64,000 nt of DNA from Chimaeribacter coloradensis (lineage in GTDB: Bacteria; Pseudomonadota; Gammaproteobacteria; Enterobacterales; Enterobacteriaceae), in the NCBI RefSeq assembly GCF_002858715.1, contig NZ_PJZH01000002.1, positions 372,001 through 436,000 on the forward strand. The letters are read 5' to 3'. Shown piece after piece: positions 20,058-29,180 of this stretch (position 1 is its first letter; each line of letters begins with the position of its first letter). Both the position numbers and the translations under genes were made by a program. The notes under the pieces were generated by a model. The model ran no database searches, had not been told where the DNA came from, and saw only the letters and a list, made by a program, of their open reading frames with translations.

Positions 20058-22724
20058 ATGAAAACACGTTTCCTGCGTACTACCCTGGCCGCCAGCGTGG
20101 CCTCCCTGATGCTCGCCGCACCGTCACAGGCGAGCCAGCAGACGGTGGATGAGATCAGCCGTTTCACCCTGAATTACCAAATCAATGACAACCAGGCCAA
20201 CGGCCACGGCATCGACTGCCGCGCGCTCGGCGCGGACTGGGCCTCCTGCAACAGCGTGACCCTGACGCTGACCAACCCCGGCGCGGCCGTCAACGCCCGT
20301 GACTGGGCGATCTATTTCAGCAGCATCCGCCCGGTGCTGCAGGTTAACGATCCGCGTTTTACCGTCACGCGCCTGACCGGCGATCTCCACCGGCTGGCGC
20401 CGACGGCTGCTTTCCAGGGCTTTTCGGCCAACAGCCGCACGGCGATCCCGCTGGTGCTGGAGTACTGGCAGGTCGCCAACAGCGACATTATGCCGCGCTG
20501 GTATGTAACGGCCGGGGGCGCGGAGCCGAAAATCATCAGCAACACCGACACCGAGGACGTCGCGCAGTTTATGGCGGAGATCACCCCGGCGAACCTGAAG
20601 CGCGCGCCGGACGATAACAACATTGCGATGACCCCCACCACCCGCTTTGTGAAAAACCGTGACGTTACGCTGTTGCCCGCCTCTGCATTACGCGGGCAGA
20701 TTATGCCGACGCCATTGCAGGTGAAGGTACACCCCAATGATGTGGTACTCGACAAGGGGCTGAAGGCCGATCTCACGGCACTGCCGGTGGCGTCCCAGCA
20801 GGCGGTGCGGGCGCGCATGGCGCTGCTGGGCCTGCCTGAGCAGCCCGGCGGCTACCCGCTCACCACCCGGATCGACCACACGGCCTTCAGCGGCACGCTG
20901 GCGGTTAACGGCGCTTACCGGCTGACCATCGGGGAGCGCGGGGCGGAGGTTGTGGGTTATGACCACAGCGGCGTTTTCTACGGCGTGCAGTCGATGCTGT
21001 CGCTGTTGCCGGTCAAAGGCGAAAAACGTATCGCCCGGCTGACCGCCGAAGATGCGCCGCGCTTCCTCTACCGCGGCATGCACATGGATGTCGGCCGCAA
21101 TTTTCACAGTAAAGCAGCCGTATTGCGGCTGCTGGATGAGATGGCCGCCTATAAGCTCAATACCTTCCAGTTCCACCTGAGCGATGACGAAGGCTGGCGG
21201 CTTGAGATCCCCGGCCTGCCGGAGCTGACAGAGATTGGCAGCAAGCGCTGCCATGACCTGGCCGAGACGCGTTGCCTGCTGCCGCAACTGGGTTCCGGCC
21301 CCTTCAGCAACAATAACGGCAGCGGCTATTTCAGCCGGGCGGACTACATCGAGATAGTGAAGTATGCCCAGGCGCGGCAGATTACCGTGATCCCGGAAAT
21401 TGATATGCCGGCCCACGCCAGGGCGGCGGTGGTTTCGATGGAGGCGCGTTACCAGCGGCTGCAACAGGCCGGGAAACCGGAGGCCGCCGATGAGTACCGG
21501 CTGCTCGACCCGACAGACACCTCAAACACCACCTCAGTGCAGTATTACGACCGCCGCAGTTACCTCAACCCCTGTATGCCGTCGTCGCTGCGCTTTGTCG
21601 ACAAGGTGATTGGCGAGATTGCCGCCATGCACCGTGAGGCGGGGCAGCCGCTCACCACCTGGCACTTCGGCGGTGATGAGGCGAAAAATATCCGCCTCGG
21701 GCCGGGCTACCAGGATCTCAACGCACCGGCAGACCCGACAAAAGGGGCGATTGACCTGAGCAAAGAGGATCTGCCCTGGTCAAAATCTAAAGCCTGTCAG
21801 GCGCTGGTGAAAGCGGGTGGGGCAACGGCCTTCGATCATCTCTCCAGCTATTTTGCTGTGGAGGTGAGCAAGAAAGTGAAGGCGCACGGCATCGACAGGA
21901 TGCAGGCGTGGCAGGATGGCCTGAAGGATGCGAAAGATGCCCGCGCCTTTGCGACCCCGCGCGTGGGGGTCAACTTCTGGGACACCCTCTACTGGGGCGG
22001 CGCGCAGAGCGCCGGGGAGTGGGCAGCCAAGGGCTATGAGATCACGCTCTCCAACCCCGATTACCTCTACTTTGATAAACCCTATGAGGTCAGCGCACGC
22101 GAGCCGGGCTACTACTGGGCCACGCGGTTCAGTGACGAGGCCAAGATCTTCAGCTTCGCGCCGGACAATTTGCCGCAGAATGCCGAAACCTCCGTTGACC
22201 GTGACGGCAACGCCTTCACCGCCCGCGGCGATCTCCCCTGGCCGGGCGCGCACGGGATCTCCGGGCAGGCGTGGAGCGAAACCATCCGCACCGACAGCGA
22301 TCTGGAGTACCGCATCTATCCGCGCCTGATGGTGCTGGCGGAGCGCGCCTGGCACCGCGCGGGCTGGGAGTTGCCTTACCAGCCCGGCCGCGAATACCAG
22401 GGCGGCAAAACCACCTTTGTTGACCGCGCCGCGCTGGCCGCAGACTGGCAGCGCTTCGCCAACCTGATGGGGCAGCGTGAAATCGCCAGGCTTGACCGGC
22501 AGGGCGTGGCGTATCGCCTGCCGGTGCCGGGCGCGCGGATTGTCAACGGCCGGCTGGAGGCGAACGTGGCGCTGCCCGGCCTCACCATCCAGTACTCGCA
22601 GGATGGCGTAACCTGGCAAAACTATCAGGCAGAGGCCAAACCGAACGTTGAAAAAGGGGTCTGGGTACGCACCCTCAGCCCGGACGGCAAACGCAGCAGC
22701 CGCAGCGAGCAGGTCAGCCTGTAA
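20058..22724 (+). CDS. chb: Secreted N,N'-diacetylchitobiase (beta-N-acetylhexosaminidase, GH20)
   Basis: 888 residues, very similar in layout to the 885-residue Serratia marcescens chitobiase. The signal peptide covers residues 1-28 (MKTRFLRTTLAAS...SQA). Order: N-terminal carbohydrate-binding-like domain (IDCRALGADWASCNSVTLTL), GH20b domain, catalytic TIM barrel (RGMHMDVGRNFHSK), C-terminal Ig-like domain. The catalytic pair in WHFGGDEAKN is Asp540-Glu541. It cleaves chitobiose to GlcNAc in the periplasm, feeding NagE. Start at 20058 has GAGG upstream; 29 further upstream codons overlap the chiP end. Probably co-transcribed with chiP. Confidence 0.95.
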   Translation: MKTRFLRTTLAASVASLMLAAPSQASQQTVDEISRFTLNYQINDNQANGHGIDCRALGADWASCNSVTLTLTNPGAAVNARDWAIYFSSIRPVLQVNDPRFTVTRLTGDLHRLAPTAAFQGFSANSRTAIPLVLEYWQVANSDIMPRWYVTAGGAEPKIISNTDTEDVAQFMAEITPANLKRAPDDNNIAMTPTTRFVKNRDVTLLPASALRGQIMPTPLQVKVHPNDVVLDKGLKADLTALPVASQQAVRARMALLGLPEQPGGYPLTTRIDHTAFSGTLAVNGAYRLTIGERGAEVVGYDHSGVFYGVQSMLSLLPVKGEKRIARLTAEDAPRFLYRGMHMDVGRNFHSKAAVLRLLDEMAAYKLNTFQFHLSDDEGWRLEIPGLPELTEIGSKRCHDLAETRCLLPQLGSGPFSNNNGSGYFSRADYIEIVKYAQARQITVIPEIDMPAHARAAVVSMEARYQRLQQAGKPEAADEYRLLDPTDTSNTTSVQYYDRRSYLNPCMPSSLRFVDKVIGEIAAMHREAGQPLTTWHFGGDEAKNIRLGPGYQDLNAPADPTKGAIDLSKEDLPWSKSKACQALVKAGGATAFDHLSSYFAVEVSKKVKAHGIDRMQAWQDGLKDAKDARAFATPRVGVNFWDTLYWGGAQSAGEWAAKGYEITLSNPDYLYFDKPYEVSAREPGYYWATRFSDEAKIFSFAPDNLPQNAETSVDRDGNAFTARGDLPWPGAHGISGQAWSETIRTDSDLEYRIYPRLMVLAERAWHRAGWELPYQPGREYQGGKTTFVDRAALAADWQRFANLMGQREIARLDRQGVAYRLPVPGARIVNGRLEANVALPGLTIQYSQDGVTWQNYQAEAKPNVEKGVWVRTLSPDGKRSSRSEQVSL

Positions 22725-22749
22725 CGGCCGGCCGTCGTATCGCATCCCT

Positions 22750-22783
22750 TCAGCCCAGCCCCGGTAAGTCGGGGCTTTTTTAT
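22750..22783 (+). terminator. Terminator of chiP-chitobiase
   Basis: Stem AGCCCCG-gtaagt-CGGGGCT with a following TTTTT, about 27 bases past the chitobiase stop. Confidence 0.85.
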
Positions 22784-22842
22784 CGCCGCGCCTTTTTGTC
22801 ACGGCTCGTCGGGGCAGGGGAAAGGGGCCGGAAAACAGGCGA

Positions 22843-22867
22843 AAAAAAACCGCATCAATGCGGTTTT
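22843..22867 (-). terminator. Terminator of fur
   Basis: AAAACCGCAT-TGATGCGGTTTT type stem; in the minus direction it ends in a run of eight T. Located about 40 bases beyond the fur stop; it may also act weakly on the plus strand (TTTTA). Confidence 0.85.
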
Positions 22868-22908
22868 ATGGTCAGCGGTCAGGAGCGCACCCGGCGCCCC
22901 GTGCAACC

Positions 22909-23352
22909 TTACTTCTCGTGCAATCCTTCGTTTTCGCGGCAGTCACCGGCTTCACAATGGCCATAGAGGTAGAGGCTATGGTTGGTGAGCTTAATACCGT
23001 GTTTCTTGGCAATCTCACGCTGACGGATCTCAATGGATTCATCGCTGAATTCGATCACTTTTCCGCAATCCAGGCAGATCAGGTGATCGTGGTGGTGCTG
23101 CTGAGTCAGTTCGAAAACAGACTTGCCGCCTTCAAAGTTGTGGCGGGTGACAATGCCGGCATCATCAAATTGGTTCAGCACGCGGTAAACCGTGGCCAGG
23201 CCAATCTCTTCGCCCATGTCGATCAGCTTCTTATAAAGGTCTTCCGCACTGACGTGGTGGCAGGTCGGATCTTGTAACACTTCCAGGATCTTGAGTCGCG
23301 GAAGCGTGACTTTCAGGCCGGCCTTTTTTAATGCGGTGTTATTGTCAGTCAT
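22909..23352 (-). CDS. fur: Ferric uptake regulator Fur
   Basis: 147 residues (E. coli 148) and almost the same sequence. Winged-helix DNA-binding half (VTLPRLKILEVLQ, EEIGLATVYRVLNQFDDAGIV), then the metal-binding dimerisation half with HHHDHLICLDCGKVIEF and C-terminal GHCEAGDCRE cysteines. With Fe2+ it represses iron-uptake genes. Transcribed in the same direction as fldA upstream, as in E. coli, with its own promoter in the 308-base gap. No clear uof-like coupled leader ORF was found before it. Confidence 0.98.
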   Translation of the reverse strand: MTDNNTALKKAGLKVTLPRLKILEVLQDPTCHHVSAEDLYKKLIDMGEEIGLATVYRVLNQFDDAGIVTRHNFEGGKSVFELTQQHHHDHLICLDCGKVIEFSDESIEIRQREIAKKHGIKLTNHSLYLYGHCEAGDCRENEGLHEK

Positions 23353-23437
23353 GCGGATTCTGTCCTGTTACTATGCTATTCACGTTAAGGCATACAGCCT
23401 ATGACATCGGTCGGCGCAAAGGTTTTAGTTGCGTCTC

Positions 23438-23467
23438 ATTATAGAACTGAGCCGCTCAAAATGAAAA
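23438..23467 (-). promoter_or_regulatory. Candidate sigma-70 promoter of fur
   Basis: Minus strand: TATAAT (-10, plus coordinates 23438-23443) with TTTTCA/TTTCAT 17-18 bases upstream. It lies about 85 bases before the fur start. The rest of the fldA-fur gap (23468-23660) shows no gene or clear operator. Confidence 0.5.
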
Positions 23468-23660
23468 CGCCGCCTGCTTACCCTGCTTGCGTTGTGGTCG
23501 TTGCGGGCTACTTTTGCAACACGTTGATGGATAGGAAATACGCGGTGCCCAGTGTACCCCGATACTGGATAAAGTTACAAACTTGTAGCCAATATTTCGG
23601 TGCCGGGCAGGGGGAAACGGGCCCTTTTGGTTGAAAATCAACCGCCGGGGCCGGGGGGCA

Positions 23661-24188
23661 TTAACCGATGATTTCCGCCAGGCTCAGCTCCTGGGTAATC
23701 TGCTTCACCCACGCATCAACGCGTTCGTTGGTGAGTTCCGGTTGGCGGTCTTCATCAATCGCCAGGCCGATGAAGTGGGACTCATCTGCCAGCCCTTTGG
23801 AGGCTTCAAAGTGGTAGCCTTCGGTTGGCCAGTGGCCGACCAGCACCGCGCCGCGCGGTTCGATGATGTCACGCACGGTACCCATCGCATCACAGAAATA
23901 CTCGGCGTAATCTTCCTGGTCGCCGCAGCCAAACAGCGCCACCAGTTTGCCCTCGAAATCGATCTCTTCCAGCGTCGGGAAGAAGTCATCCCAGTCACAT
24001 TGCGCTTCGCCGTAGTACCAGGTCGGGATGCCCAGCAGCAGGATGTCGAACTTTTCCAGATCTTCCTTGCTGCTTTTGGCGATGTCGTGCACCTCGGCAA
24101 CATCGTTGCCCAGTTGCTTCTGGATCATTTTGGCGATGTTTTCCGTGTTTCCGGTATCGGACCCGAAGAAGATTCCCACTACGGCCAT
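23661..24188 (-). CDS. fldA: Flavodoxin 1
   Basis: 175 residues (E. coli FldA 176). Long-chain flavodoxin that carries electrons from ferredoxin/flavodoxin reductase to enzymes such as MetH, BioB and IspG. FMN phosphate loop GSDTGNTENIAK at the N-terminus, isoalloxazine-contact regions PTWYYGEAQCDWDDF and FGCGDQEDYAEYFCDA are conserved. Next to fur as in E. coli. Confidence 0.97.
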   Translation of the reverse strand: MAVVGIFFGSDTGNTENIAKMIQKQLGNDVAEVHDIAKSSKEDLEKFDILLLGIPTWYYGEAQCDWDDFFPTLEEIDFEGKLVALFGCGDQEDYAEYFCDAMGTVRDIIEPRGAVLVGHWPTEGYHFEASKGLADESHFIGLAIDEDRQPELTNERVDAWVKQITQELSLAEIIG

Positions 24189-24477
24189 ATGCTTCTCTAA
24201 CCTCTTGTTCTTAATTGATAAACCTGCCGCTGACAGGCACTGATGCCGTTGATGATAGCAAAGTCACCGCCGGGTGAACATCATCACGCCGCCCGGCCCG
24301 CGTTCCGGGGGCCCGGTGAACCTGTGCAACAGCCAGAATGGGGAAATATTCTATCGGCCAAATAGCGCAGGTGTTATCGCCTTTGTGTGCTGACGGTTAT
24401 TTCCCTGGGTTATCAAACGGCTGATTTCTGCCCCGGTTAACAGGTAATTTCCCTGCGTGAATATTTGCCACAAAGGC

Positions 24478-24504
24478 TAAACGTTACCCGTGCCATGCCG
24501 ATAC
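24478..24504 (+). promoter_or_regulatory. Sigma-28 (FliA) promoter of the chemoreceptor gene
   Basis: TAAACGTT, exactly 11 bases, then GCCGATAC. The enterobacterial FliA consensus is TAAAGTTT-N11-GCCGATAA, so only three positions differ. It is about 135 bases upstream of the chemoreceptor start and on its strand. The remaining part of the 453-base gap (24189-24477) holds the fldA promoter side and no recognised gene. Confidence 0.82.
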
Positions 24505-24641
24505 CAGAAAAGTAGTGGGGGAAGCGTCCTTCACCTTATCCGGCAGGAACCCCCGTTTCTGTCTTATCAACCTTGGATCAGGGAGCACCTGCCCGGATCC
24601 ATGTTGTTCAGCCTGAAACGCTCTGTTTCAAGAGAGGAAAT

Positions 24642-26294
24642 GTGCAGTTTTTAAAAAACATCACCATCCGTACCGCCCTGTTGTGGGTACTGGGTACATT
24701 TTGCGTCCTGTGGGGCGGGGTGGCGGCCTATACCGTCATCTCTCTGAATAAACTCACTGACACCACCGAGGCCAGCGCGTTACTGGTACAGAACATTGAT
24801 CTGATTAACCATGGCAACGATCAATATTTCCGTACTGTCACCCGCCTGGCGCGCGCAGTGGACAGCGTGGCCGCCAATGAGCCAAACCCCGATTTTGAGC
24901 CCGCCGCCAAGGCGCTGGCCAATTTGCAGGGTGCCTACAGCGACTTCAAAAAAATCGGCAATGCCGGCATTGATGCTGACGTGGTCAGGCAGGTCACCGA
25001 GGATTGGGAAGCGCTGATCGAGCAGGGCGTCCGCCCGCTCTATCAGGCGGCGAAAAGCGGCGACATGGCGGGCTACCGCCAGCTGGCCAAAGTCACTGTC
25101 CCGGTACTGAGCCGCCAGTTCTCGGTCTCCAACACCCGTTATACCAAACAGGCCTCTGCGAAGATCGATGCCTCCAAAGTGGATTTCCACAACATCGCCT
25201 CGACCAGCAAAGTGATCCTGATTACGGCGCTGACCTTCGGCATCCTGCTGCTGCTTGCCACTGACCGCTATCTGGCGATGGCGCTGGTGAAACCGCTGGG
25301 CATCCTGCAGGCACAGTTTGCCGCGATTGCCAACGGCAACCTGGGCAAGGAGCTGCACGATTTCGGCAACAACTGCGTCGGTAAACTGATCCCGCCGCTG
25401 CGCGACATGCAGAACAGCCTGGCCACCACCGTGACAACGATCCGCACCTGTTCCGACAACATCTATCAGGGTGCGTCTGAAATCTCTGCGGGCAACAACG
25501 ATCTCTCCTCACGCACCGAAGAGCAGGCCTCGGCGCTGGAAGAGACCGCCGCCAGCATGGAACAGCTCACCGCCACGGTGAAACACAACGCCGACAACGC
25601 GCACCACGCCAGCCAGCTGGCCAGCACCGCCTCTGTCACCGCCCAGAAAGGCGGGCAGATTGTGGCTGACGTCGTCCGCACCATGCAGGAGATCTCCGGC
25701 AGCTCGAAGAAGATCGCTGAAATCACCACCGTGATTAACAGCATCGCCTTCCAGACCAACATCCTGGCACTGAACGCCGCGGTAGAGGCTGCCCGTGCCG
25801 GTGAGCAGGGGCGTGGGTTTGCCGTGGTCGCCAGCGAAGTGCGCAACCTGGCGCAGCGCAGTGCCCAGGCGGCGAAAGAGATTGAAAACCTGATCAGCGA
25901 ATCGGTCACCCGGGTGGACAGCGGCTCCAGACTGGTGGAGAGCGCCGGCCAGACGATGGGGGACATCGTCCAGTCCATTACCCACGTCACGAACATTATG
26001 GGGGAGATCGCCTCCGCGTCTGACGAGCAAAGCAAAGGCATCAGCCAGGTCGCGCTGGCGGTCACGGAGATGGACAGCGTCACCCAGCAGAACGCCGCGC
26101 TGGTGGAGCAGGCCTCTCAGGCTGCCCTGTCCCTGGAGGAGCAGGCCGCGGTGCTGAACCAGACCGTCGCCACCTTTACCCTGCGTGACGGCGTGGTGCG
26201 CGCCCCGGCGGCGGTCGCTGCGCCGGTGAAAAGCGTGGCCGCGGTCAGCGCCCGCACCCCGGCGTCCGCTCAGGATAACTGGGAAACCTTTTAA
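24642..26294 (+). CDS. Methyl-accepting chemotaxis protein
   Basis: 550 residues from GTG 24642, which has AGAGAGGAA just upstream; an in-frame ATG at 24573 lacks one and would extend the N-terminus before the membrane segment. TM1 about 10-33, periplasmic ligand domain about 34-188 of the four-helix type, TM2 about 190-207, HAMP, then the cytoplasmic signalling coiled coil with the conserved hairpin around [19 protein letters not shown]. The C-terminus NWETF is the CheR/CheB docking pentapeptide. Ligand unknown. It stands alone between fldA and ybfE, where E. coli has no gene. Confidence 0.93.
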   Translation: MQFLKNITIRTALLWVLGTFCVLWGGVAAYTVISLNKLTDTTEASALLVQNIDLINHGNDQYFRTVTRLARAVDSVAANEPNPDFEPAAKALANLQGAYSDFKKIGNAGIDADVVRQVTEDWEALIEQGVRPLYQAAKSGDMAGYRQLAKVTVPVLSRQFSVSNTRYTKQASAKIDASKVDFHNIASTSKVILITALTFGILLLLATDRYLAMALVKPLGILQAQFAAIANGNLGKELHDFGNNCVGKLIPPLRDMQNSLATTVTTIRTCSDNIYQGASEISAGNNDLSSRTEEQASALEETAASMEQLTATVKHNADNAHHASQLASTASVTAQKGGQIVADVVRTMQEISGSSKKIAEITTVINSIAFQTNILALNAAVEAARAGEQGRGFAVVASEVRNLAQRSAQAAKEIENLISESVTRVDSGSRLVESAGQTMGDIVQSITHVTNIMGEIASASDEQSKGISQVALAVTEMDSVTQQNAALVEQASQAALSLEEQAAVLNQTVATFTLRDGVVRAPAAVAAPVKSVAAVSARTPASAQDNWETF

Positions 26295-26321
26295 TCGCCG
26301 CTGACACCGGCCTTCCAAAAC

Positions 26322-26356
26322 AAAACCGGTGGTGAACAGGGTTCACCACCGGTTTT
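26322..26356. terminator. Bidirectional terminator between the chemoreceptor and ybfE
   Basis: AAAACCGGTGGTGAAC-agg-GTTCACCACCGGTTTT, a 16-bp perfect stem with A and T at its ends, between two convergent genes. It can serve both. Confidence 0.88.
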
Positions 26357-26385
26357 GGGAGGGGCAGGGCGCAAACAACAGGCCG

Positions 26386-26673
26386 TCAGGATTCAGCCTG
26401 TTGTTTGCGCAACTGTTCCAGCAACATCTGCTCAATCAGTTCGCTGCGGCTGATGTTCTGCTGCTCAGCGAGCTTATTGAGCGCATCCACCGCGTCCGCA
26501 TTGATTTTCAACTCCACCCGCCGCAAGCCGCGAACTTTATCGCGCCGTAATTGATTCCGCTTATTAATTCTCAGCTGTTCATCACGGGAGAGCGGGTTGG
26601 TTTTGGGGCGGCCCGGGCGACGGTCATCTGCGAACAGATCCAGCGTGGTGCGATCCGTTTGTTCTTTTGCCAT
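26386..26673 (-). CDS. ybfE: LexA-regulated protein YbfE (small DNA-binding family)
   Basis: 95 residues (E. coli 97). The first 50 residues MAKEQTDRTTLDLFA.. through LRINKRNQLRRDKVRGLRRVELKINADAV are almost the E. coli sequence; the C-terminal half has a ribbon-helix-helix-like pattern (RRVELKINADAVDALNKLAEQQNISRSE). In E. coli it is an SOS gene; function unknown. Only a poor LexA-like sequence is present upstream. Confidence 0.93.
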   Translation of the reverse strand: MAKEQTDRTTLDLFADDRRPGRPKTNPLSRDEQLRINKRNQLRRDKVRGLRRVELKINADAVDALNKLAEQQNISRSELIEQMLLEQLRKQQAES

Positions 26674-26989
26674 ATAGGTAGCGGTACAACTAAGGGATAA
26701 ACATCTGCCTGCGCCAGCGCAGCCGGATGGCTCGGTGAATATACGTTCAGGTTAATCAACCTTAAACCCACATTACCCCGTTGCGCAGCAGGGCGCGGAC
26801 GGCGGCAAAACAATAGCGCGCCATAATACCCCAGCCCGCGCCGCCGGAACAATGGCTAACTGCCTGTCCCGGCTCATCTGTTGGCGTTTTACTCCCCTTT
26901 TTCATTTTGTGCGGCAGGCCGCGGCTTGCGGCGCATTCCACCCGAAAACCTGACAAAATGCGCGGTTTCTCACTCGGGGTTATAGATAA
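26674..26989. promoter_or_regulatory. Gap between ybfE and the SYLF lipoprotein gene
   Basis: About 316 bases between divergent starts. It must hold both promoters. Small ORFs here lack ribosome sites and homology. AT-rich stretches occur at 26675-26760 and next to 26980; nothing else was recognised. Confidence 0.4.
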
Positions 26990-27586
26990 ATGTTTGATAT
27001 AGTTAAATTTAAATCATTAATCTGGATTATTTTTATGCTGATGGTGGCCGGGTGCGGGGCCAAAGGCGATAACCCGGCCGAACAGCGCCGGTCTATCCAC
27101 ACCCTGCAAAAAACCACGCTGGACGAGGTGCGCGCCCGCTATCCGGAGGCGGGCAAGGCGCTGCAACGCGCGGCCGGTTACGGCGTCTTTGCCCTGCAAA
27201 GCAATAAAATCATGGTGGTGGGGGTCGGCAACGGCTATGGCGTGGTGCATGACAACCAGAGCGGCAAAGAGACCTACATGAAAGTGGCTCAGGCAGGCAC
27301 CGGGGTGGGGCTGGGCATCAATCAGGTTCGTTTTCTGCTGGTGTTCCCGACGGCGAAAAGCCTGAGCGACTTCACCGAACATGGCCTGATGCTGAGCGCG
27401 GACACCCACGCCTCAGCCAAGTATAAAGACAAGGGCGGCGCGACCCCCAGCCGCACGCTGGACGCCGCGCCCGCCGGGGACAACGCCCTCTCCGGCGTTC
27501 GTATCTATCAGCTCACCGACAACGGCCTCTCCGCCCAGGCGATGATCTACGGCTACAAATACTGGCCGGATGACGCCCTGAATTAA
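26990..27586 (+). CDS. YSC84/SYLF-domain lipoprotein
   Basis: 198 residues. A hydrophobic N-terminus ends in a lipobox (MVAG-Cys22), so a lipoprotein is predicted. The mature part resembles the Ysc84/SYLF lipid-binding family: repeated glycine-rich GYGVFALQSNKIMVVGVGNGYGVVHD and TYMKVAQAGTGVGLGINQVRFLLVF, then a long amphipathic tail ending YGYKYWPDDALN. Cellular role unknown; SYLF proteins bind phospholipids. Not present in the E. coli ybfE-ybfF interval. Convergent with ybfF with a 3-base gap. Confidence 0.82.
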   Translation: MFDIVKFKSLIWIIFMLMVAGCGAKGDNPAEQRRSIHTLQKTTLDEVRARYPEAGKALQRAAGYGVFALQSNKIMVVGVGNGYGVVHDNQSGKETYMKVAQAGTGVGLGINQVRFLLVFPTAKSLSDFTEHGLMLSADTHASAKYKDKGGATPSRTLDAAPAGDNALSGVRIYQLTDNGLSAQAMIYGYKYWPDDALN

Positions 27587-27589
27587 GGG

Positions 27590-28369
27590 TTACGCCTCGC
27601 CAAGGAAACGGTTAATGGCGCGCAGCACCGCTTCAGGCTTCTCGGCGTGTACCCAGTGGCCGGTGCCGGCCACCACATGGGCGCGCGCCTGCGGGAACTG
27701 GCGCGCGATCGCCTCCCGGTACTGCTCCTGCACATAGGGTGACAGCCCGCCGCGGATAAACAGCGCCGGGTGCGGCCAGGGCGGCACCGGCTCCCAGCCG
27801 GTGATGTGGGCGTACTGGTCCCATAACACCGGCACGTTGAAGCGCCACTCGCCTTCATGGAAGGATTTCAGCAGGAACTGGATCACCCCTTCCTCGTCCA
27901 GGTAATCACGCATGATCGCGGCAGCGGCGCTGCGTGCCGTTGCCCCGGCTTCGGTCACGGCGCGGATCGCGGCGAAAATCTCATCGTGGCGGCGGGTCTG
28001 GTAGTCCACCGGCGCGACATCAATCACCACCAGTTTGTCGATCTTCTCCCCGGCTACCGCCGTCAGCGCCATCGCCGCTTTGCCGCCCATCGAATGGCCG
28101 ATAACAATCGCCCGCTCAATCGCCAGATCGTCCAGCAACTGCTTCAGATCCGCCGCCATCTCCGGGTACGTCATGCCCGGCGCGCGCGGCGACAGCCCGT
28201 GGTTGCGCATATCCACCTGCACCACCGGATGGCGTTCGCGCAGGTCACGCGCCAGCACACCGAGGTTGTCCAGGCTGCCGAACAGCCCGTGAATCAACAC
28301 CACCGGCAGCGCACCGGCCGGTGAGTGGTCGGTTTGTAAGCGATAATTTAATTTCATGGCAAAGTTCAT
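27590..28369 (-). CDS. ybfF: Alpha/beta-hydrolase esterase YbfF
   Basis: Esterase active on short acyl and palmitoyl-CoA type substrates in E. coli. Alpha/beta fold with oxyanion region VLIHGLFGSLDNLG, nucleophile elbow IGHSMGGKA, acid in APVDY/HPALFIRGG region and the C-terminal His in GTGHWVHAEKP. Start uncertain: ATG 28369 (MNFAMKLNYR, 259 residues) follows AAGGAGA at 13 bases; ATG 28357 (MKLNYR) matches the E. coli start but has no ribosome site. Divergent from seqA. Confidence 0.94.
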   Translation of the reverse strand: MNFAMKLNYRLQTDHSPAGALPVVLIHGLFGSLDNLGVLARDLRERHPVVQVDMRNHGLSPRAPGMTYPEMAADLKQLLDDLAIERAIVIGHSMGGKAAMALTAVAGEKIDKLVVIDVAPVDYQTRRHDEIFAAIRAVTEAGATARSAAAAIMRDYLDEEGVIQFLLKSFHEGEWRFNVPVLWDQYAHITGWEPVPPWPHPALFIRGGLSPYVQEQYREAIARQFPQARAHVVAGTGHWVHAEKPEAVLRAINRFLGEA

Positions 28370-28572
28370 ACTGAGAGACAATCTCCTTAGGTTATCATGA
28401 GATATAAATCTGGATCTTCCCGTGATTGAAAGATGACGAAGCCCCCGCCGGGCGGCGCGATTAGGTAATAGTCTGCATTTTTGGCTGAGGCCGCAGGAAC
28501 CTGTTCGCGAAACCGGATTAGCTTGTATACTCTTTTCGATTGAATTAAGTAGAAAAACAGTACTGGATAAAG

Positions 28573-29157
28573 ATGAAAACTATTGAGGTTGACGAAGAGC
28601 TCTATCGTTATATCGCGAGCCACACCCAGCATATTGGTGAGAGCGCGTCCGACATTCTGCGTCGCATGCTGAAGTTTACGCCGGGCCAGCAGGCCGTGCG
28701 CGCGGCCCCGGCCGCGGTTGCCCAGTCGATGCAGGCCCGCGCCGAGCCGCAGCAGGCCGTGCCGGTTGCACCTTCCGTGACCGCCCCGGCCGCTGCGCAA
28801 CAGCCGCGTGACAAAGTCCGGGCGATGCGTGAGCTGCTGCTGTCGGATGAGTACGCCGAGCAGAACAAAGCGGTGAACCGCTTCATGCTGGTGTTGTCGA
28901 CCTTATATAGTCTGGCGCCGCAGGAGTTCGCGGCGGCAACGGAAACCTTGCACGGCCGCACGCGCACCTACTTTGCCGGCGACGAGCAAACCCTGCTCCA
29001 GGGCGGTAACCACACCAAGCCCAAACCTGTTCCGGGCACACCGTACTGGGTCATCACCAACACCAATACCGGCCGTAAACGCAGCATGATCGAAACCATC
29101 ATGCAGGCGATGCAGTTCCCGGTGGAACTGACTGACAAAGTTTGCGGCACCATTTAA
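28573..29157 (+). CDS. seqA: Replication-initiation negative modulator SeqA
   Basis: 194 residues (E. coli 181). Binds hemimethylated GATC sites, sequestering oriC and the dnaA promoter. The N-terminal oligomerisation domain MKTIEVDEELYRYIASHTQ is nearly unchanged; the linker (70-110) is longer and rich in Ala/Pro/Val; the C-terminal DNA-binding domain is intact, with NHTKPKPVPGTPYWVITNTNTGRKR. GGATAAAG precedes the ATG. It runs into pgm with a 23-base gap, as in E. coli. Confidence 0.97.
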   Translation: MKTIEVDEELYRYIASHTQHIGESASDILRRMLKFTPGQQAVRAAPAAVAQSMQARAEPQQAVPVAPSVTAPAAAQQPRDKVRAMRELLLSDEYAEQNKAVNRFMLVLSTLYSLAPQEFAAATETLHGRTRTYFAGDEQTLLQGGNHTKPKPVPGTPYWVITNTNTGRKRSMIETIMQAMQFPVELTDKVCGTI

Positions 29158-29180
29158 TTTAGCGAAAGGGAGAAGTGCCG

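Noticed and set aside
23353-23460. Coupled leader ORF (uof) before fur
   Set aside because: No frame ending at the fur start with a usable start codon was found; short ATG frames stop within a few codons.
26735-26750. LexA-like box upstream of ybfE
   Set aside because: Minus strand reads CTGAACGTATATTCAC; the CTG-N10-CAG core fails at the last base and the centre is poor. Not enough to call despite known SOS control of ybfE in E. coli.
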